From Scybalousia_A sp963540815 (GTDB taxonomy: Bacteria > Bacteroidota > Bacteroidia > Bacteroidales > P3): 64,000 nt of DNA. Position 1 is the stretch's first letter, and each line of letters opens with the position of its first letter. The notes under the pieces are model-generated. The model saw only the letters and a list, made by a program, of their open reading frames with translations, did no database searches and was not told the origin of the DNA. Below, piece after piece: positions 9,611-18,873 of this stretch. Location: NCBI GenBank assembly GCA_963540815.1, contig CAUTQY010000005.1, positions 61,493-125,492 on the forward strand, written 5' to 3'. A program made the translations under genes and the position numbers.

Positions 9611-10309
9611 TTATAAAATATTTTGCAACTCCATTATGTCCGTTATAATAGTGTCTGCCAAAGGAGTAAAAGAAGGGTTTTCTCTCCAACCCTGTCCTTT
9701 TATCCAAATAGTGTATGCCCCAAGTTGTTTGGCAGGAATAATATCTTTCTTATACGAATCCCCTACGACAATAGCTTCATCCGGTTTGATATTCATACGT
9801 TCAAAACAAGTAAGTAGCATTTTCTTGTCCGGTTTGGATACACCTATGACAGCACTTTCTACCACGATTTCAAAATCTTGTCTTATATCATAGTCTTCCA
9901 AGACACTTTCCAGATTGCCATAAAAATTGGAGACTATGGCAAGTCTATATTTTGTAAACAAATATTGCAACATGGGCCTTACTCTACGGACATTTTGTTT
10001 TGCAACTTCATAACAATTTTTAGCAACTTCTTGCGTATGATACATATTTTGAAGGATTATACCCTGTTCATAGAGTCTGTCGTATTGTAATTTTACTTTC
10101 ACTTCCAATGTTTGCAAAAAATTATCCTTAGTCTCCACAAGATGCTTTTTGGCTATTGTCTGCTCTGCGTATATATAAGCGTCTCTTAATTGCTCGTCAC
10201 TAAGAAAAGAATTATATTTCAAATGTTCTTGTTTGAAAATATGATACCAATGTATGCCATTAGTATCAAGAGTTGCTCCGTAATCAAAAATTAGTGCTTC
10301 GTTATTCAT
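9611..10309 (-). CDS. HAD-superfamily hydrolase (YjjG-like)
   Basis: 232 residues. Motif I is IFDYGATLDTNG (nucleophile Asp in DYGAT), motif II VSNFYG, motif III a lysine in VSKPDKK, and motif IV VVGDSYKKDI. These are the four HAD motifs with a helical C1-type cap between them. The substrate is probably a small phosphate ester such as a nucleotide or head-group phosphate, but this cannot be told from sequence. Its start overlaps the end of the flippase-like gene by eight bases. Being coupled to a CDP-alcohol transferase cluster makes a lipid head-group phosphatase role possible; that is inference. Confidence 0.85.
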   Translation of the reverse strand: MNNEALIFDYGATLDTNGIHWYHIFKQEHLKYNSFLSDEQLRDAYIYAEQTIAKKHLVETKDNFLQTLEVKVKLQYDRLYEQGIILQNMYHTQEVAKNCYEVAKQNVRRVRPMLQYLFTKYRLAIVSNFYGNLESVLEDYDIRQDFEIVVESAVIGVSKPDKKMLLTCFERMNIKPDEAIVVGDSYKKDIIPAKQLGAYTIWIKGQGWRENPSFTPLADTIITDIMELQNIL

Positions 10310-11339
10310 GTTTTTTTCTATTAAAACGTTTTATTCTTATCATACCCATTCCTATAATTATCCATACCAGTTCGCTTATTCTCAATATCATACCCACAAA
10401 AACACCAATCTTTCCGTATGGTCCTATTGTAGCCAAGGCCATAGATAAACCACCTTCTCTTATACCTACCTGCATAGGAAAAATAAACACTATATTGGCG
10501 ATAAGAGAGGTTAATGTATTTATTATTATGGCTCCTATTATACTTACACTGCCAACTCCTGCCACTGCCCACATAACCAGCATTATTTCTACACAAGAAC
10601 ATATACGAGAAAGAGTTTCGTAAAACAATGAGGTATAAAAGGAATGTCTGTGACTATTAAATAATTCCTTAAACTTATCGTCTGTTTCCTCTATGGATTG
10701 TTGTTTTTCCGGTGTTATTTTCTTGGTTACATTTTTTTTAACATATGGTATTTTTTGGAGAAAATTAAAAAATCTTTTTATTACTCCGTATTTGTATGCT
10801 CTGATTATAAAAACTATTGCAACAACACTGATAAGTATGAATAAGGCTCCGCAAATAAGAATAATACGCCTATATGTATTGATTTCCAATTCGCCATAAA
10901 AGAAGAAAACAAATAAAAGCAAAAAACCTATCATCCAAAAAACAAAATGTGAAAGGATGTGCATCATTGCATAGGTAAGTACGGAAGAGGTTGCTCTTCT
11001 GGTGCCAATATCATCTTTTACCGCCATAATTCTATAGGGCTCTCCTCCCAATGCCATAACAGGTGTTATATAATTAATGGCGTAGCCCGAAATAGTGAGT
11101 CTGAACATTCTAAGCCAAGAAATTTTATTCTTTTCTCCCTTGTTGTAATAAGTGACTTTTCTCCAGGCGAGAGTGTTAAGAGGATAAACCAAAAGACGAG
11201 AGAGAATTATGGGAATAATCCACCAACCTGTTTTTTTTATATCTGATACTATTTCGTGCCATCCGAGGTTGAATATCATAACTATGATAATTATAATACC
11301 GACAAGAAAAAATAGTATGTTGATATATTTTTTATTCAC
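10302..11339 (-). CDS. Lysylphosphatidylglycerol synthase TM-region (UPF0104) membrane protein, flippase-like
   Basis: 345 residues with about eight hydrophobic helices. The first is INILFFLVGIIIIIVMIFNL. Later segments such as YAINYITPVMALGGEPYR and FPMQVGIREGGLSMALATIG match the conserved blocks of the LPG_synthase_TM family, seen in the flippase half of MprF and in stand-alone lipid translocases. No aminoacyl-transferase domain follows, so it is probably a transporter of a polar lipid rather than a lysyl-PG synthase. It lies between the CDP-alcohol phosphatidyltransferase and the HAD gene, which suggests it moves the lipid made by this cluster. Confidence 0.8.
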   Translation of the reverse strand: MNKKYINILFFLVGIIIIIVMIFNLGWHEIVSDIKKTGWWIIPIILSRLLVYPLNTLAWRKVTYYNKGEKNKISWLRMFRLTISGYAINYITPVMALGGEPYRIMAVKDDIGTRRATSSVLTYAMMHILSHFVFWMIGFLLLFVFFFYGELEINTYRRIILICGALFILISVVAIVFIIRAYKYGVIKRFFNFLQKIPYVKKNVTKKITPEKQQSIEETDDKFKELFNSHRHSFYTSLFYETLSRICSCVEIMLVMWAVAGVGSVSIIGAIIINTLTSLIANIVFIFPMQVGIREGGLSMALATIGPYGKIGVFVGMILRISELVWIIIGMGMIRIKRFNRKKHE

Positions 11340-11346
11340 AATGATG

Positions 11347-12306
11347 CTAATGCTTTAATTCTCTTATGTGTTTTAATTCCCTATTATAGGGAGCAAATAA
11401 TTTTTCTTCTCCTATAACCAAGTAAATCAAAATGGCATTCATTATAACAATATCAAAGCAAAAATATAACCATGCTTCATTAATAAACAGAGTAAAAAAT
11501 AGAAATATTATTCTGGTATTGAATTGTAAAATATTCGTCAAAGGCATAAATCTTTTATTTTTTTCTCTAATTTCTCTGCACAAATCTTTGGGTACGTAAA
11601 GAGGGTACATTTCGGCTAAATTCTCAAAAAAGTTTTTCACTCCGGGAGAAATAATTTCCTGTTGCTTGGTATAGTTGGCATAAAACCACATAGATATTTT
11701 TTTTAAAGGCTCTTTACTAAACTTTATTTTTTGGAATTCCTTCTTCACAGCCTTATAAGTATCATGTTCGTTGCCGTTTTTGTTATCAACAAAAAACAAA
11801 TGAACATTGCGATAATAATCAGCCATGGCTGCTGCCAATATATGAGATATTCCCGCAAGAACAGCCATAGACCAAGTGAGCAGAGGAGAAAAGTCACCTA
11901 CATTTATAATTCTCAGAACTAAGACAACATAAATAATAATAAACCAAATATCACCTGCCAAGCCGTCCAATATCCTCCCCAATTTTGTTTTATTGTTGGT
12001 GAGCCTTGCAAGTTGTCCGTCAGCAGAATCAAAAGTATTTGCCAATACAAGACAAAGCATGCCTATAATGTTGAGTTTGAGGTTTTCATAATAAAAAAGA
12101 AAAGAACCGAAAGCTCCGATAAATATACTTGCTATGGTAATCATATTTGGAGTAATATGCAAAGGAATTGCAATTTTTGCCCACATAAAACCGACTTTGC
12201 GGGTAAAATGAATATCTATCCATTCCTCTGTATCTTTTGATTTTAAGGAATCTTCTATTCTAAGACGTTTTGTATATTTTTGTTCCTTGTTTGTCATACT
12301 TATCAA
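11347..12306 (-). CDS. CDP-alcohol phosphatidyltransferase
   Basis: 319 residues. The signature D-x2-D-G-x2-A-R-x8-G-x3-D-x3-D is complete in DSADGQLARLTNN...LGRILDGLAGD at about residues 93-116, and several membrane helices follow. Such enzymes transfer a phospho-alcohol head group from or to a CDP-activated lipid or polyol. The C-terminal part is longer than in PgsA/PssA. The gene overlaps the upstream nucleotidyltransferase/ATP-grasp gene by 47 bases (38 if the second ATG at 12297 is used), so the two are tightly coupled. That pairing resembles inositol-phosphate lipid clusters of Bacteroides, but no inositol-phosphate synthase is in this window. Confidence 0.85.
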   Translation of the reverse strand: MISMTNKEQKYTKRLRIEDSLKSKDTEEWIDIHFTRKVGFMWAKIAIPLHITPNMITIASIFIGAFGSFLFYYENLKLNIIGMLCLVLANTFDSADGQLARLTNNKTKLGRILDGLAGDIWFIIIYVVLVLRIINVGDFSPLLTWSMAVLAGISHILAAAMADYYRNVHLFFVDNKNGNEHDTYKAVKKEFQKIKFSKEPLKKISMWFYANYTKQQEIISPGVKNFFENLAEMYPLYVPKDLCREIREKNKRFMPLTNILQFNTRIIFLFFTLFINEAWLYFCFDIVIMNAILIYLVIGEEKLFAPYNRELKHIRELKH

Positions 12307-13855
12307 TCACTAAATTTGCAATACTTTTTGCCGCTTTTTGTCTGCACGAGGAAAAAGAGGGAAAATCATTTATATCTATTATAAAAAAGTTTCCATTTTT
12401 ATCAACAATTGCGTCTCCGCCATAAATATCCAAATCCAAAAGATTTATGGTTTTATTGACCTGTTGGATGAATAGTTTTTTGTCAAAAAGATTTTTGCTC
12501 TCATTGATATTTATTTTATTGTGAAATTTATCTTCACTCGGATAATAGTATTCAAAGAAATCAGTATTTCTTAATCCATAAAATTTAACAACATCTCCTT
12601 CCACATGTTCGCTTATAAGAGCCTCCGATATATTCCTATTGTTATAGTCTTCTAGTATTTCCATAGCTTGTAAGTATGTTTTCGGACGACAAACATCCTG
12701 CCGCGTTATAGTTTGAAAATCTCCTCTTTTTATCCAAAAATTTCCTTCTTGAAAAAGTTTTAATATCTTCGAGTTATTATCCTTAGTTTTGATAATTATT
12801 GTTTTTGGTATAGGGATATTATTTTGTTGCAGTATGTTGTGTTGTTTTATTCTAAAACAATTTTTAATTGCGAGCGTGGAATTTATGACAAGCACACCTT
12901 TACTTTCAATACTTTTTAACAAATCCATTGCCTTATTACTTCTTGCCATAGAAATAACCATATTATACTCGGATAAACAATCCATATCTTTTATTATATT
13001 TTCTTCTGCAATGGAGTCCACCCTATATCCTCTTGCTTTAATATTTTTTACAACAGAATTGAGAATTAAGGTATCTTTATTCTCAGAATTGGGAGAAAAC
13101 TGTTTTTGCCTGTATAGCGCAAGAACCTTACGAAGAGATTTCCATTGTTGAATTAATTTTTCCGCCTTCGCAATATCCTCTACATGATCTATATCTATAA
13201 CCTTACCGAAAAGAAAAGAACGTACATTTAAATTATTTTCCAATAATGCTCTCTGGTAATTACGCATACGGTAAATTCCTTTGTTTATGGTTGTATCAAC
13301 TACCTTCAAAGCTTTATCCCTAACACAATATATTCCGGCAGAAACACTATCCACACTTTCATTGTCTTTGCTATCCAAATAAGCCTCTACCCTATTGTCT
13401 TGACTTGTTTTAACATAAAGAGGCTTCTCGTCGTCTATATATTTTGTTATACCCATCAAAGCGTCATACTCTTTATGAGAGATAAACTCTGAAATATATT
13501 GTTTAAAATTTCTTTCCTCAAAAATGGTATCAACAGTTGTAAGACAACACTCCGTAAAATTGGAGTTATGAATAATATTCCAAAAACTATGTAAGGAAGA
13601 AGGAGTGCTTTTTATTATTAAATTGATTTTAACTCCAAAATCCTTACTTTCCAAAAAATGTTGCAAAGAATTACTCTCCTCATTGATAATAATAGTTATC
13701 TGCTCTACATAATTATTTTTAAATATTCTTATCAATCTCTCTATTAAATATTCTCCTGCTACTTTTACCAAAGGTTTAACATTATTAAAACCCTCTTCCC
13801 GTAATCGCGACCCTTCTCCCGCTGCTATGATACAATAGTGCATTCTCTGTGTCAA
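12260..13855 (-). CDS. Nucleotidyltransferase / ATP-grasp-like fusion protein
   Basis: 531 residues. Residues 1-240 form a sugar-phosphate nucleotidyltransferase domain: YCIIAAGEGSRLREEGFNNV (7-26), KPLVKVAG, and TTVDTIFEE with the acidic metal site. Residues about 290-520 look like an ATP-grasp domain: NIPIPKTIIIKTKD, WIKRGDFQTIT, EHVEGDVVKFYG, and DIYGGDAIVDKNGNFFIIDI with the D/N pair expected for metal-ATP. This combination is unusual. The first half would activate a phospho-alcohol as an NDP derivative for the adjacent CDP-alcohol transferase. The second could ligate an acid to an amine. Both roles are inferred; no product can be named. Confidence 0.7.
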   Translation of the reverse strand: MTQRMHYCIIAAGEGSRLREEGFNNVKPLVKVAGEYLIERLIRIFKNNYVEQITIIINEESNSLQHFLESKDFGVKINLIIKSTPSSLHSFWNIIHNSNFTECCLTTVDTIFEERNFKQYISEFISHKEYDALMGITKYIDDEKPLYVKTSQDNRVEAYLDSKDNESVDSVSAGIYCVRDKALKVVDTTINKGIYRMRNYQRALLENNLNVRSFLFGKVIDIDHVEDIAKAEKLIQQWKSLRKVLALYRQKQFSPNSENKDTLILNSVVKNIKARGYRVDSIAEENIIKDMDCLSEYNMVISMARSNKAMDLLKSIESKGVLVINSTLAIKNCFRIKQHNILQQNNIPIPKTIIIKTKDNNSKILKLFQEGNFWIKRGDFQTITRQDVCRPKTYLQAMEILEDYNNRNISEALISEHVEGDVVKFYGLRNTDFFEYYYPSEDKFHNKININESKNLFDKKLFIQQVNKTINLLDLDIYGGDAIVDKNGNFFIIDINDFPSFSSCRQKAAKSIANLVIDKYDKQGTKIYKTS

Positions 13856-13862
13856 TATTTAA

Positions 13863-16400
13863 TTAGAATGTAAACCTTAATCTGAATCTTATTCCCCACT
13901 TTGAAATATCAGGATGGTCCAAGTAAGAAAATCTCCTAACGTAATCTACTCTCAAAACTTTAAAAATATTATCTATACCAACATTTGCCTCCAAATAAGG
14001 ACCGTCTTCCAAACCGTATGTTTTATATCTGCCTTGATTATCTTTTGCAAAGTCTATTAGAGTGGGATTGTCTGCCGAAGGCATATTTTTATTGGCTATT
14101 TCTCCCCATATTGCCTTTACTGCAAAAACTTCTCTCCATTTTAAACGATTTATAAGAGGAATACGATTGAATATATAACCGTTAAAATTATAGTTTAGTA
14201 TGCCTTGAATATACCCATCACTCACAAATTCGAAATAATTCATAAGGTTAAAACTTTCATCTTGATAAGCCCAATTTTGATTGGCTTGATGTACAAACAA
14301 AAGAGGATAGGCACTTTTACCGAAAACTTGACCTGCTTTTACGGTTATATCCGCAAAACCGAAAGACAGTACAAACCACCGTTTATAAATGGAAGCCTCC
14401 ACTTTATGAAACTCATAATCGGAGCCAAATAAGGGGGAGCCATAGGTATAATTTAGGGTATATATTGGGGTGGTAGAATTCATTGTCATACGGAACTTCT
14501 GAGATTGATAAAACTGTTCGTTTTTGGCATATCTCAGTTGCAGACTAAAAGACATAGAAGTCAAAGGGTCGTACGTTTTTGTTCCATCCCAGGAAAGAAA
14601 AGTAAGGTTTGCACAAGGTTGCATTTCCAAATGTTCTACTCTCAATTTTGTAGAGTACTGATACATTGTTTCGTACTGATACTCCGCATAAATTTTACGA
14701 TTCAAGGTCATCATATCTATAGTACCCCTATTGAAAGATAAGAAAAATCTGTCATAAGTACCCATTTCCAAATGTTGTCCCGGAATATTGGTATTTTTTT
14801 CTATACCCACCGTAAGTAAATTAATGGGGAACTCCCACTGATGATAGAGTTTATCCGCAAAAGAATACATTATCTCGGCATTATATTTAAAAGTTTCATC
14901 CTTTGTACCATAGGCCACAAATCCATTCAAAAACAAATGCTTATTAAACTTAACGTTTGTTTTACCTCCGATTCTCAAACGAACACCCTCAACGGAATTC
15001 CATGAAAGAGTATTTTCCACGGGACCATAATCAAACCAACCGCAATCCAAATAACCCGAAATAAAAGCCATTGCCGTATTCATCAATATTCTATATCCCG
15101 TAAAAGTATTTAACTTGGAAGGAATGTCGTAGGTATTTTGTTCCGACCGAGTGAGAGGTTCTATTCTGTTTTCTTCCCACCAAGAAAGACTTCTTTTGTT
15201 AAAACCCTCTACTCTGGTTGTTATGTCGTTATTATTGTAAAAATTTTCCGTCAGTGGTTCGTTAAAAGTATAATCGGAATAAAATGTTTCTCTTTTTCCA
15301 TACATATTTGCGCCGTAAAAAGAGCCGTCCAATATTGTTTTATCCTCAATCAAGCAAAGTTGTCTGTCAATTTTTTGCCATTCTTGCCAAATAGAAAGGT
15401 TTTTGACAAAATTGATGCTACTCTTTTGGGGAAAATCAAGATATATCTTTTTTACTGCATAATTAGAATCTTTGGTTACCCACAACTTACCACTAAAACC
15501 AATATCTCTCATATTAGCCGGGTTAAAAGCAAGAACTATACAAGAGTCACCTTTGTATTCTATGGTATCTGTCAGAAAGAATTGATAAAAATATATTCCG
15601 TATGAGGACAAAGGAGAAACTATATCATTACTGAGCATATGTATGGACGAATTGTAAACATCCACTTTTCCAAAAGCATCATTTAACATAAACTCTGTTG
15701 TCTGAGGTTCTATAAATTTTGAAAAGGATATTTCCTTTTGACCTATTAGCATTGTTTTGGTACATTTGGGAGATTTGCGATAATAGTTTTCGTATAGACT
15801 CTCCGTAAAATAAATGGGCATATACTTTCTATTGTCAAACTCCGACTGCTGCAGATTATCAAACATAAAGCCCAATTTTTTGAATGCTCTTTTATTTTTT
15901 AGGCTATCATTAACACCTAATAATGAGAGTTCCGTTTTTTCGTGCGAACGATATTGATAATATTCTTGCGAAGACAAACCGTTTTGTTGTTTGTGAGAAA
16001 TAACATTCTCCATAAGAATAACTGCAGGGTTGTTTTTTCTTCTGTATTTTTCTTTTTTTGCAACTACCGTTGCTGTATGCAACATGGTTACTTCGGGCTC
16101 CAAAACAATGTCAAGTTGTTGTATCTGTCTGGTTTTTATTCTTACATACAAAGTTTTATAACCGACAAATTGAAATATTATCGTGTCAAAAAAAACATTT
16201 GTTTTTATTGAGTATTCGCCTCTATCATCGGACATTGTACCCGTAAAGTGAGAATTTTGTGTGTTTACGGTAATATTGACAAAAGGCAGACTCTCGCCTG
16301 TTTTTTTGTCTGTTATTTTCCCCGAGACAACAGTATTCTGTGAGAACGAAACAAAAAATGTGATTAGTGTAAAAAACAAAAAAAACGCTATTTTTTTCAT
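13863..16400 (-). CDS. DUF5686 / carboxypeptidase-regulatory-like outer-membrane protein
   Basis: 845 residues with a signal peptide (KIAFFLFFTLITFFVSFSQN). A CarboxypepD_reg-like β-sandwich follows at about 23-105 (VVSGKITDKKTGESLPFVNI), then the long DUF5686 β-barrel region. The protein ends in an aromatic residue (GIRFRLRFTF), typical of outer-membrane barrels. The family is widespread in Bacteroidetes and has no settled function. It is seven bases upstream of the nucleotidyltransferase fusion gene and in the same direction, so it may be the first gene of that operon. Intact. Confidence 0.85.
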   Translation of the reverse strand: MKKIAFFLFFTLITFFVSFSQNTVVSGKITDKKTGESLPFVNITVNTQNSHFTGTMSDDRGEYSIKTNVFFDTIIFQFVGYKTLYVRIKTRQIQQLDIVLEPEVTMLHTATVVAKKEKYRRKNNPAVILMENVISHKQQNGLSSQEYYQYRSHEKTELSLLGVNDSLKNKRAFKKLGFMFDNLQQSEFDNRKYMPIYFTESLYENYYRKSPKCTKTMLIGQKEISFSKFIEPQTTEFMLNDAFGKVDVYNSSIHMLSNDIVSPLSSYGIYFYQFFLTDTIEYKGDSCIVLAFNPANMRDIGFSGKLWVTKDSNYAVKKIYLDFPQKSSINFVKNLSIWQEWQKIDRQLCLIEDKTILDGSFYGANMYGKRETFYSDYTFNEPLTENFYNNNDITTRVEGFNKRSLSWWEENRIEPLTRSEQNTYDIPSKLNTFTGYRILMNTAMAFISGYLDCGWFDYGPVENTLSWNSVEGVRLRIGGKTNVKFNKHLFLNGFVAYGTKDETFKYNAEIMYSFADKLYHQWEFPINLLTVGIEKNTNIPGQHLEMGTYDRFFLSFNRGTIDMMTLNRKIYAEYQYETMYQYSTKLRVEHLEMQPCANLTFLSWDGTKTYDPLTSMSFSLQLRYAKNEQFYQSQKFRMTMNSTTPIYTLNYTYGSPLFGSDYEFHKVEASIYKRWFVLSFGFADITVKAGQVFGKSAYPLLFVHQANQNWAYQDESFNLMNYFEFVSDGYIQGILNYNFNGYIFNRIPLINRLKWREVFAVKAIWGEIANKNMPSADNPTLIDFAKDNQGRYKTYGLEDGPYLEANVGIDNIFKVLRVDYVRRFSYLDHPDISKWGIRFRLRFTF

Positions 16401-16458
16401 ATGCCGATAACATCAAAAACTATTCCATTATGAAACATTAAACCTTTTTTATACCCAA

Positions 16459-17727
16459 TTATTTTTGTTCTTCCCAAAGCGTTTTATATCTTTCCAAGTC
16501 TATATTATTTTTAGCATCTTCCATGTCCGAAATTTCATTTTCTTCTCTACCATAAAGACTATCCACCCAATTTTTCAAGTATTTATCCATGTTTTTCGGA
16601 GCATCTGTCCCAATATTATTCAAATCTTCCTCGTTCCACCTTCGGTCAAAGAATTCCCTGTTTTCTCTGTAAGTTTTAAGAAAAATTCTTTGTTGCTGTC
16701 TTTTCCTTTTCCTAAAAACCACTATCAAAGCAACACCAACCGTAAATAAAATAATAAACAAAATAAACAATACCGTATTTTCTATTAAAAATCTTTTGTA
16801 CAAAGAAGGTGAAATAATAATACCGCCCTTGACCATATCTATAAAGATTTTCAACACAATGAACGAAATTAATATACAAATAGGTATTTTATTTATTCTC
16901 TCCTTTTCTTGCTTTTGTTGGGTTTGTAGTGGTATGTTATGATATTTGAAAACAAAATAACCGCATAGAACAAAACTTGTGTAGGTAATTGTCAGAATAA
17001 TGCAAATTATTTCGCAAAAAGACTCTTGTGGTAAATTGTAAATTATTATAAACAAACAGCCAAACAACATGGGTAAAAATACGGAAGAAAGCAAATAGTT
17101 TATCCTATTTGAAGAATAGGGATTGAATAATAGTTTTATTTGATTGCTCATTATTCTAAAAAACACATATAGCATTACCAAGGCAATAATAACAAAGGTG
17201 TATTTCATGAAAGCGGAGGTAGTGAGTCCCAAAAAATCCGTTACAAGATTCCATTGCCATATATTAAATGTATTTCCGAATAAACTTCCTGCCATATAAT
17301 TACCCGCAAGTCTAATGTTACCACAGATAATAATCCAAAACAAAAATCTCTTGATATTGATTCTGTCGGAATTCCATTTAATCAAAAGTACTAAGGCAAA
17401 AATAATGACAATTGAAAGCATAACAGCCGGTGTGCCAAAAATGTTGACTATATTATCGGCATCTCCCCAAATCTGCTTATCCGCAGAAGCAGTATTCACA
17501 GTATTGAAATCTATAAATGAATTATGGATTATCATATTTGCACCCAAAGAAAAGGCAGGTAGGATTGTAAAGAATTGAAAAATCCAAAATACACTTAACC
17601 AAGCCAAAACAAAAAGTACAATACTATTTACCAAAGAAGTGAAGTCTATCTTGGCAAATACAAATTTGTTGTATATGTTCTTTATTGTTTTTATGATTCC
17701 ATACATACTTTTATCAAAAGTTTTCAT
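16459..17727 (-). CDS. Polytopic membrane protein, unknown
   Basis: 422 residues with about nine hydrophobic segments (for example SLVNSIVLFVLAWLSVFWIF and LFILFIILFTVGVALIVVF). A charged cytoplasmic C-terminal tail of about 90 residues follows (QQQRIFLKTYRENREFFDRR... to KTLWEEQK). I do not recognise the family. It lies 58 bp upstream of the DUF5686 gene on the same strand and may lead the lipid-related operon. The divergent promoter region to the next gene carries a TAACTTTG element. Confidence 0.6.
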   Translation of the reverse strand: MKTFDKSMYGIIKTIKNIYNKFVFAKIDFTSLVNSIVLFVLAWLSVFWIFQFFTILPAFSLGANMIIHNSFIDFNTVNTASADKQIWGDADNIVNIFGTPAVMLSIVIIFALVLLIKWNSDRINIKRFLFWIIICGNIRLAGNYMAGSLFGNTFNIWQWNLVTDFLGLTTSAFMKYTFVIIALVMLYVFFRIMSNQIKLLFNPYSSNRINYLLSSVFLPMLFGCLFIIIYNLPQESFCEIICIILTITYTSFVLCGYFVFKYHNIPLQTQQKQEKERINKIPICILISFIVLKIFIDMVKGGIIISPSLYKRFLIENTVLFILFIILFTVGVALIVVFRKRKRQQQRIFLKTYRENREFFDRRWNEEDLNNIGTDAPKNMDKYLKNWVDSLYGREENEISDMEDAKNNIDLERYKTLWEEQK

Positions 17728-17809
17728 AAAAATTTATGAACAATGACTTGCAAAAATACAAAAATAACCTCATTTAACAGGTAAGTAATATAAATTAACT
17801 TTATTTTTG

Positions 17810-17817
17810 TAACTTTG
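17810..17817 (+). promoter_or_regulatory. -7 promoter element (TAACTTTG)
   Basis: TAACTTTG matches the Bacteroidetes -7 consensus TAnnTTTG and lies 48 bp before the ATG of the sugar nucleotidyltransferase gene. A clear -33 TTTG is not seen, so the call rests on the -7 element and position. Confidence 0.45.
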
Positions 17818-17865
17818 CAAGTTACAGTTAGGAATTACATTTTAATAGAAAGGACATAATATACC

Positions 17866-18873
17866 ATGAATATTATAATTCCAATGGCGGGTATGGGGAA
17901 AAGGCTTAGACCACACACTTTGATAACGCCTAAACCTTTGATAAGGGTTTGCAACACGGAGATAGTAAAAATACTTTGTCAGGATATAGTAAAGACTTGC
18001 GGAAGTAATGTAGAGAATATAGGCTTTGTCGTAGGTCATTTTGAAGAAAAAATTGAAAAAGATTTGCTGGAAGTGGCAAAATCTCTAGGAGCGAAAGGAT
18101 GTATATTTTATCAAGAGAAACCTTTGGGCACGGCGGATGCAATATGGTGCGCAAAGGATATACTCAAAGGTAATACGGTTGTTGCCTTTGCAGATACCCT
18201 TTTTAATGCGGATTTTACAATGGATTTATCCAAAGAGGGTATAATTTGGACGTCAATAGTTGAGAACCCTTCCGCTTACGGAGTCGTAAAAAAGGACGAA
18301 AGCACGGGCAAAATATTGCAATTTGTGGAAAAACCTCAGGAATACATCAGTAAGGAGGCTATTATTGGTATTTATTATTTTAAAAGCGGAGAAAGGTTGT
18401 ATGAAGAAATTAAGCGATTGATAGACAATTATATAACCAGAGACGGAGAATATCAACTAACGGATTGTTTGGAAAATATGTTACAATCCGGGTATGATTT
18501 TACAACAGAGACAGTCGGAAAATGGATGGACTGCGGAAACAAAAATGCGGTTATAGATACGAATAAACAATTATTAACCGACAGAGAAGAGATGCAAAGT
18601 ATACATACTTCTACCATAAGCGATAATACTTGTATTGTTTATCCTTGTTACATAGGTAAAAATGTAAAGTTGACAAACAGTGTAATAGGTCCGTACGTAA
18701 CCGTAGAGGACAATGTCGAGATAAAAGATTCTGTTATCAAAAATTCCATTATAGGACAAGCAAGCAAGATAGAGAAAGTTGTTTTGGAAAATGCCTTACT
18801 TGGAGAAAATATAATCTACAATGGAAAATCAAAGGATTTGTCTTTGGGAGCATATAGTAACATTGATGAATAA
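17866..18873 (+). CDS. Sugar-phosphate nucleotidyltransferase with left-handed β-helix tail
   Basis: 335 residues starting MNIIIPMAGMGKRLRPHTLI, the phosphate-binding loop of glucose-1-phosphate thymidylyl/uridylyltransferases. KPLIRV follows, and metal-site residues lie in VVAFADTLFN. The last 90 residues carry hexapeptide-like repeats (CYIGKNVKLTNSVIGPYVTV, NSIIGQASKIEKVV), as in GlmU- or RmlA-long-type enzymes. It makes an NDP-sugar, probably for surface glycans; the sugar is not deducible. Its stop overlaps the start of the TPR lipoprotein gene. Confidence 0.87.
   Translation: MNIIIPMAGMGKRLRPHTLITPKPLIRVCNTEIVKILCQDIVKTCGSNVENIGFVVGHFEEKIEKDLLEVAKSLGAKGCIFYQEKPLGTADAIWCAKDILKGNTVVAFADTLFNADFTMDLSKEGIIWTSIVENPSAYGVVKKDESTGKILQFVEKPQEYISKEAIIGIYYFKSGERLYEEIKRLIDNYITRDGEYQLTDCLENMLQSGYDFTTETVGKWMDCGNKNAVIDTNKQLLTDREEMQSIHTSTISDNTCIVYPCYIGKNVKLTNSVIGPYVTVEDNVEIKDSVIKNSIIGQASKIEKVVLENALLGENIIYNGKSKDLSLGAYSNIDE

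Noticed and set aside
11347..12306. Naming the CDP-alcohol transferase as PgsA, PssA or an inositol-phosphate lipid synthase
   Set aside because: The catalytic signature is common to all of these, and the context does not fix the alcohol. A specific symbol would be a guess.
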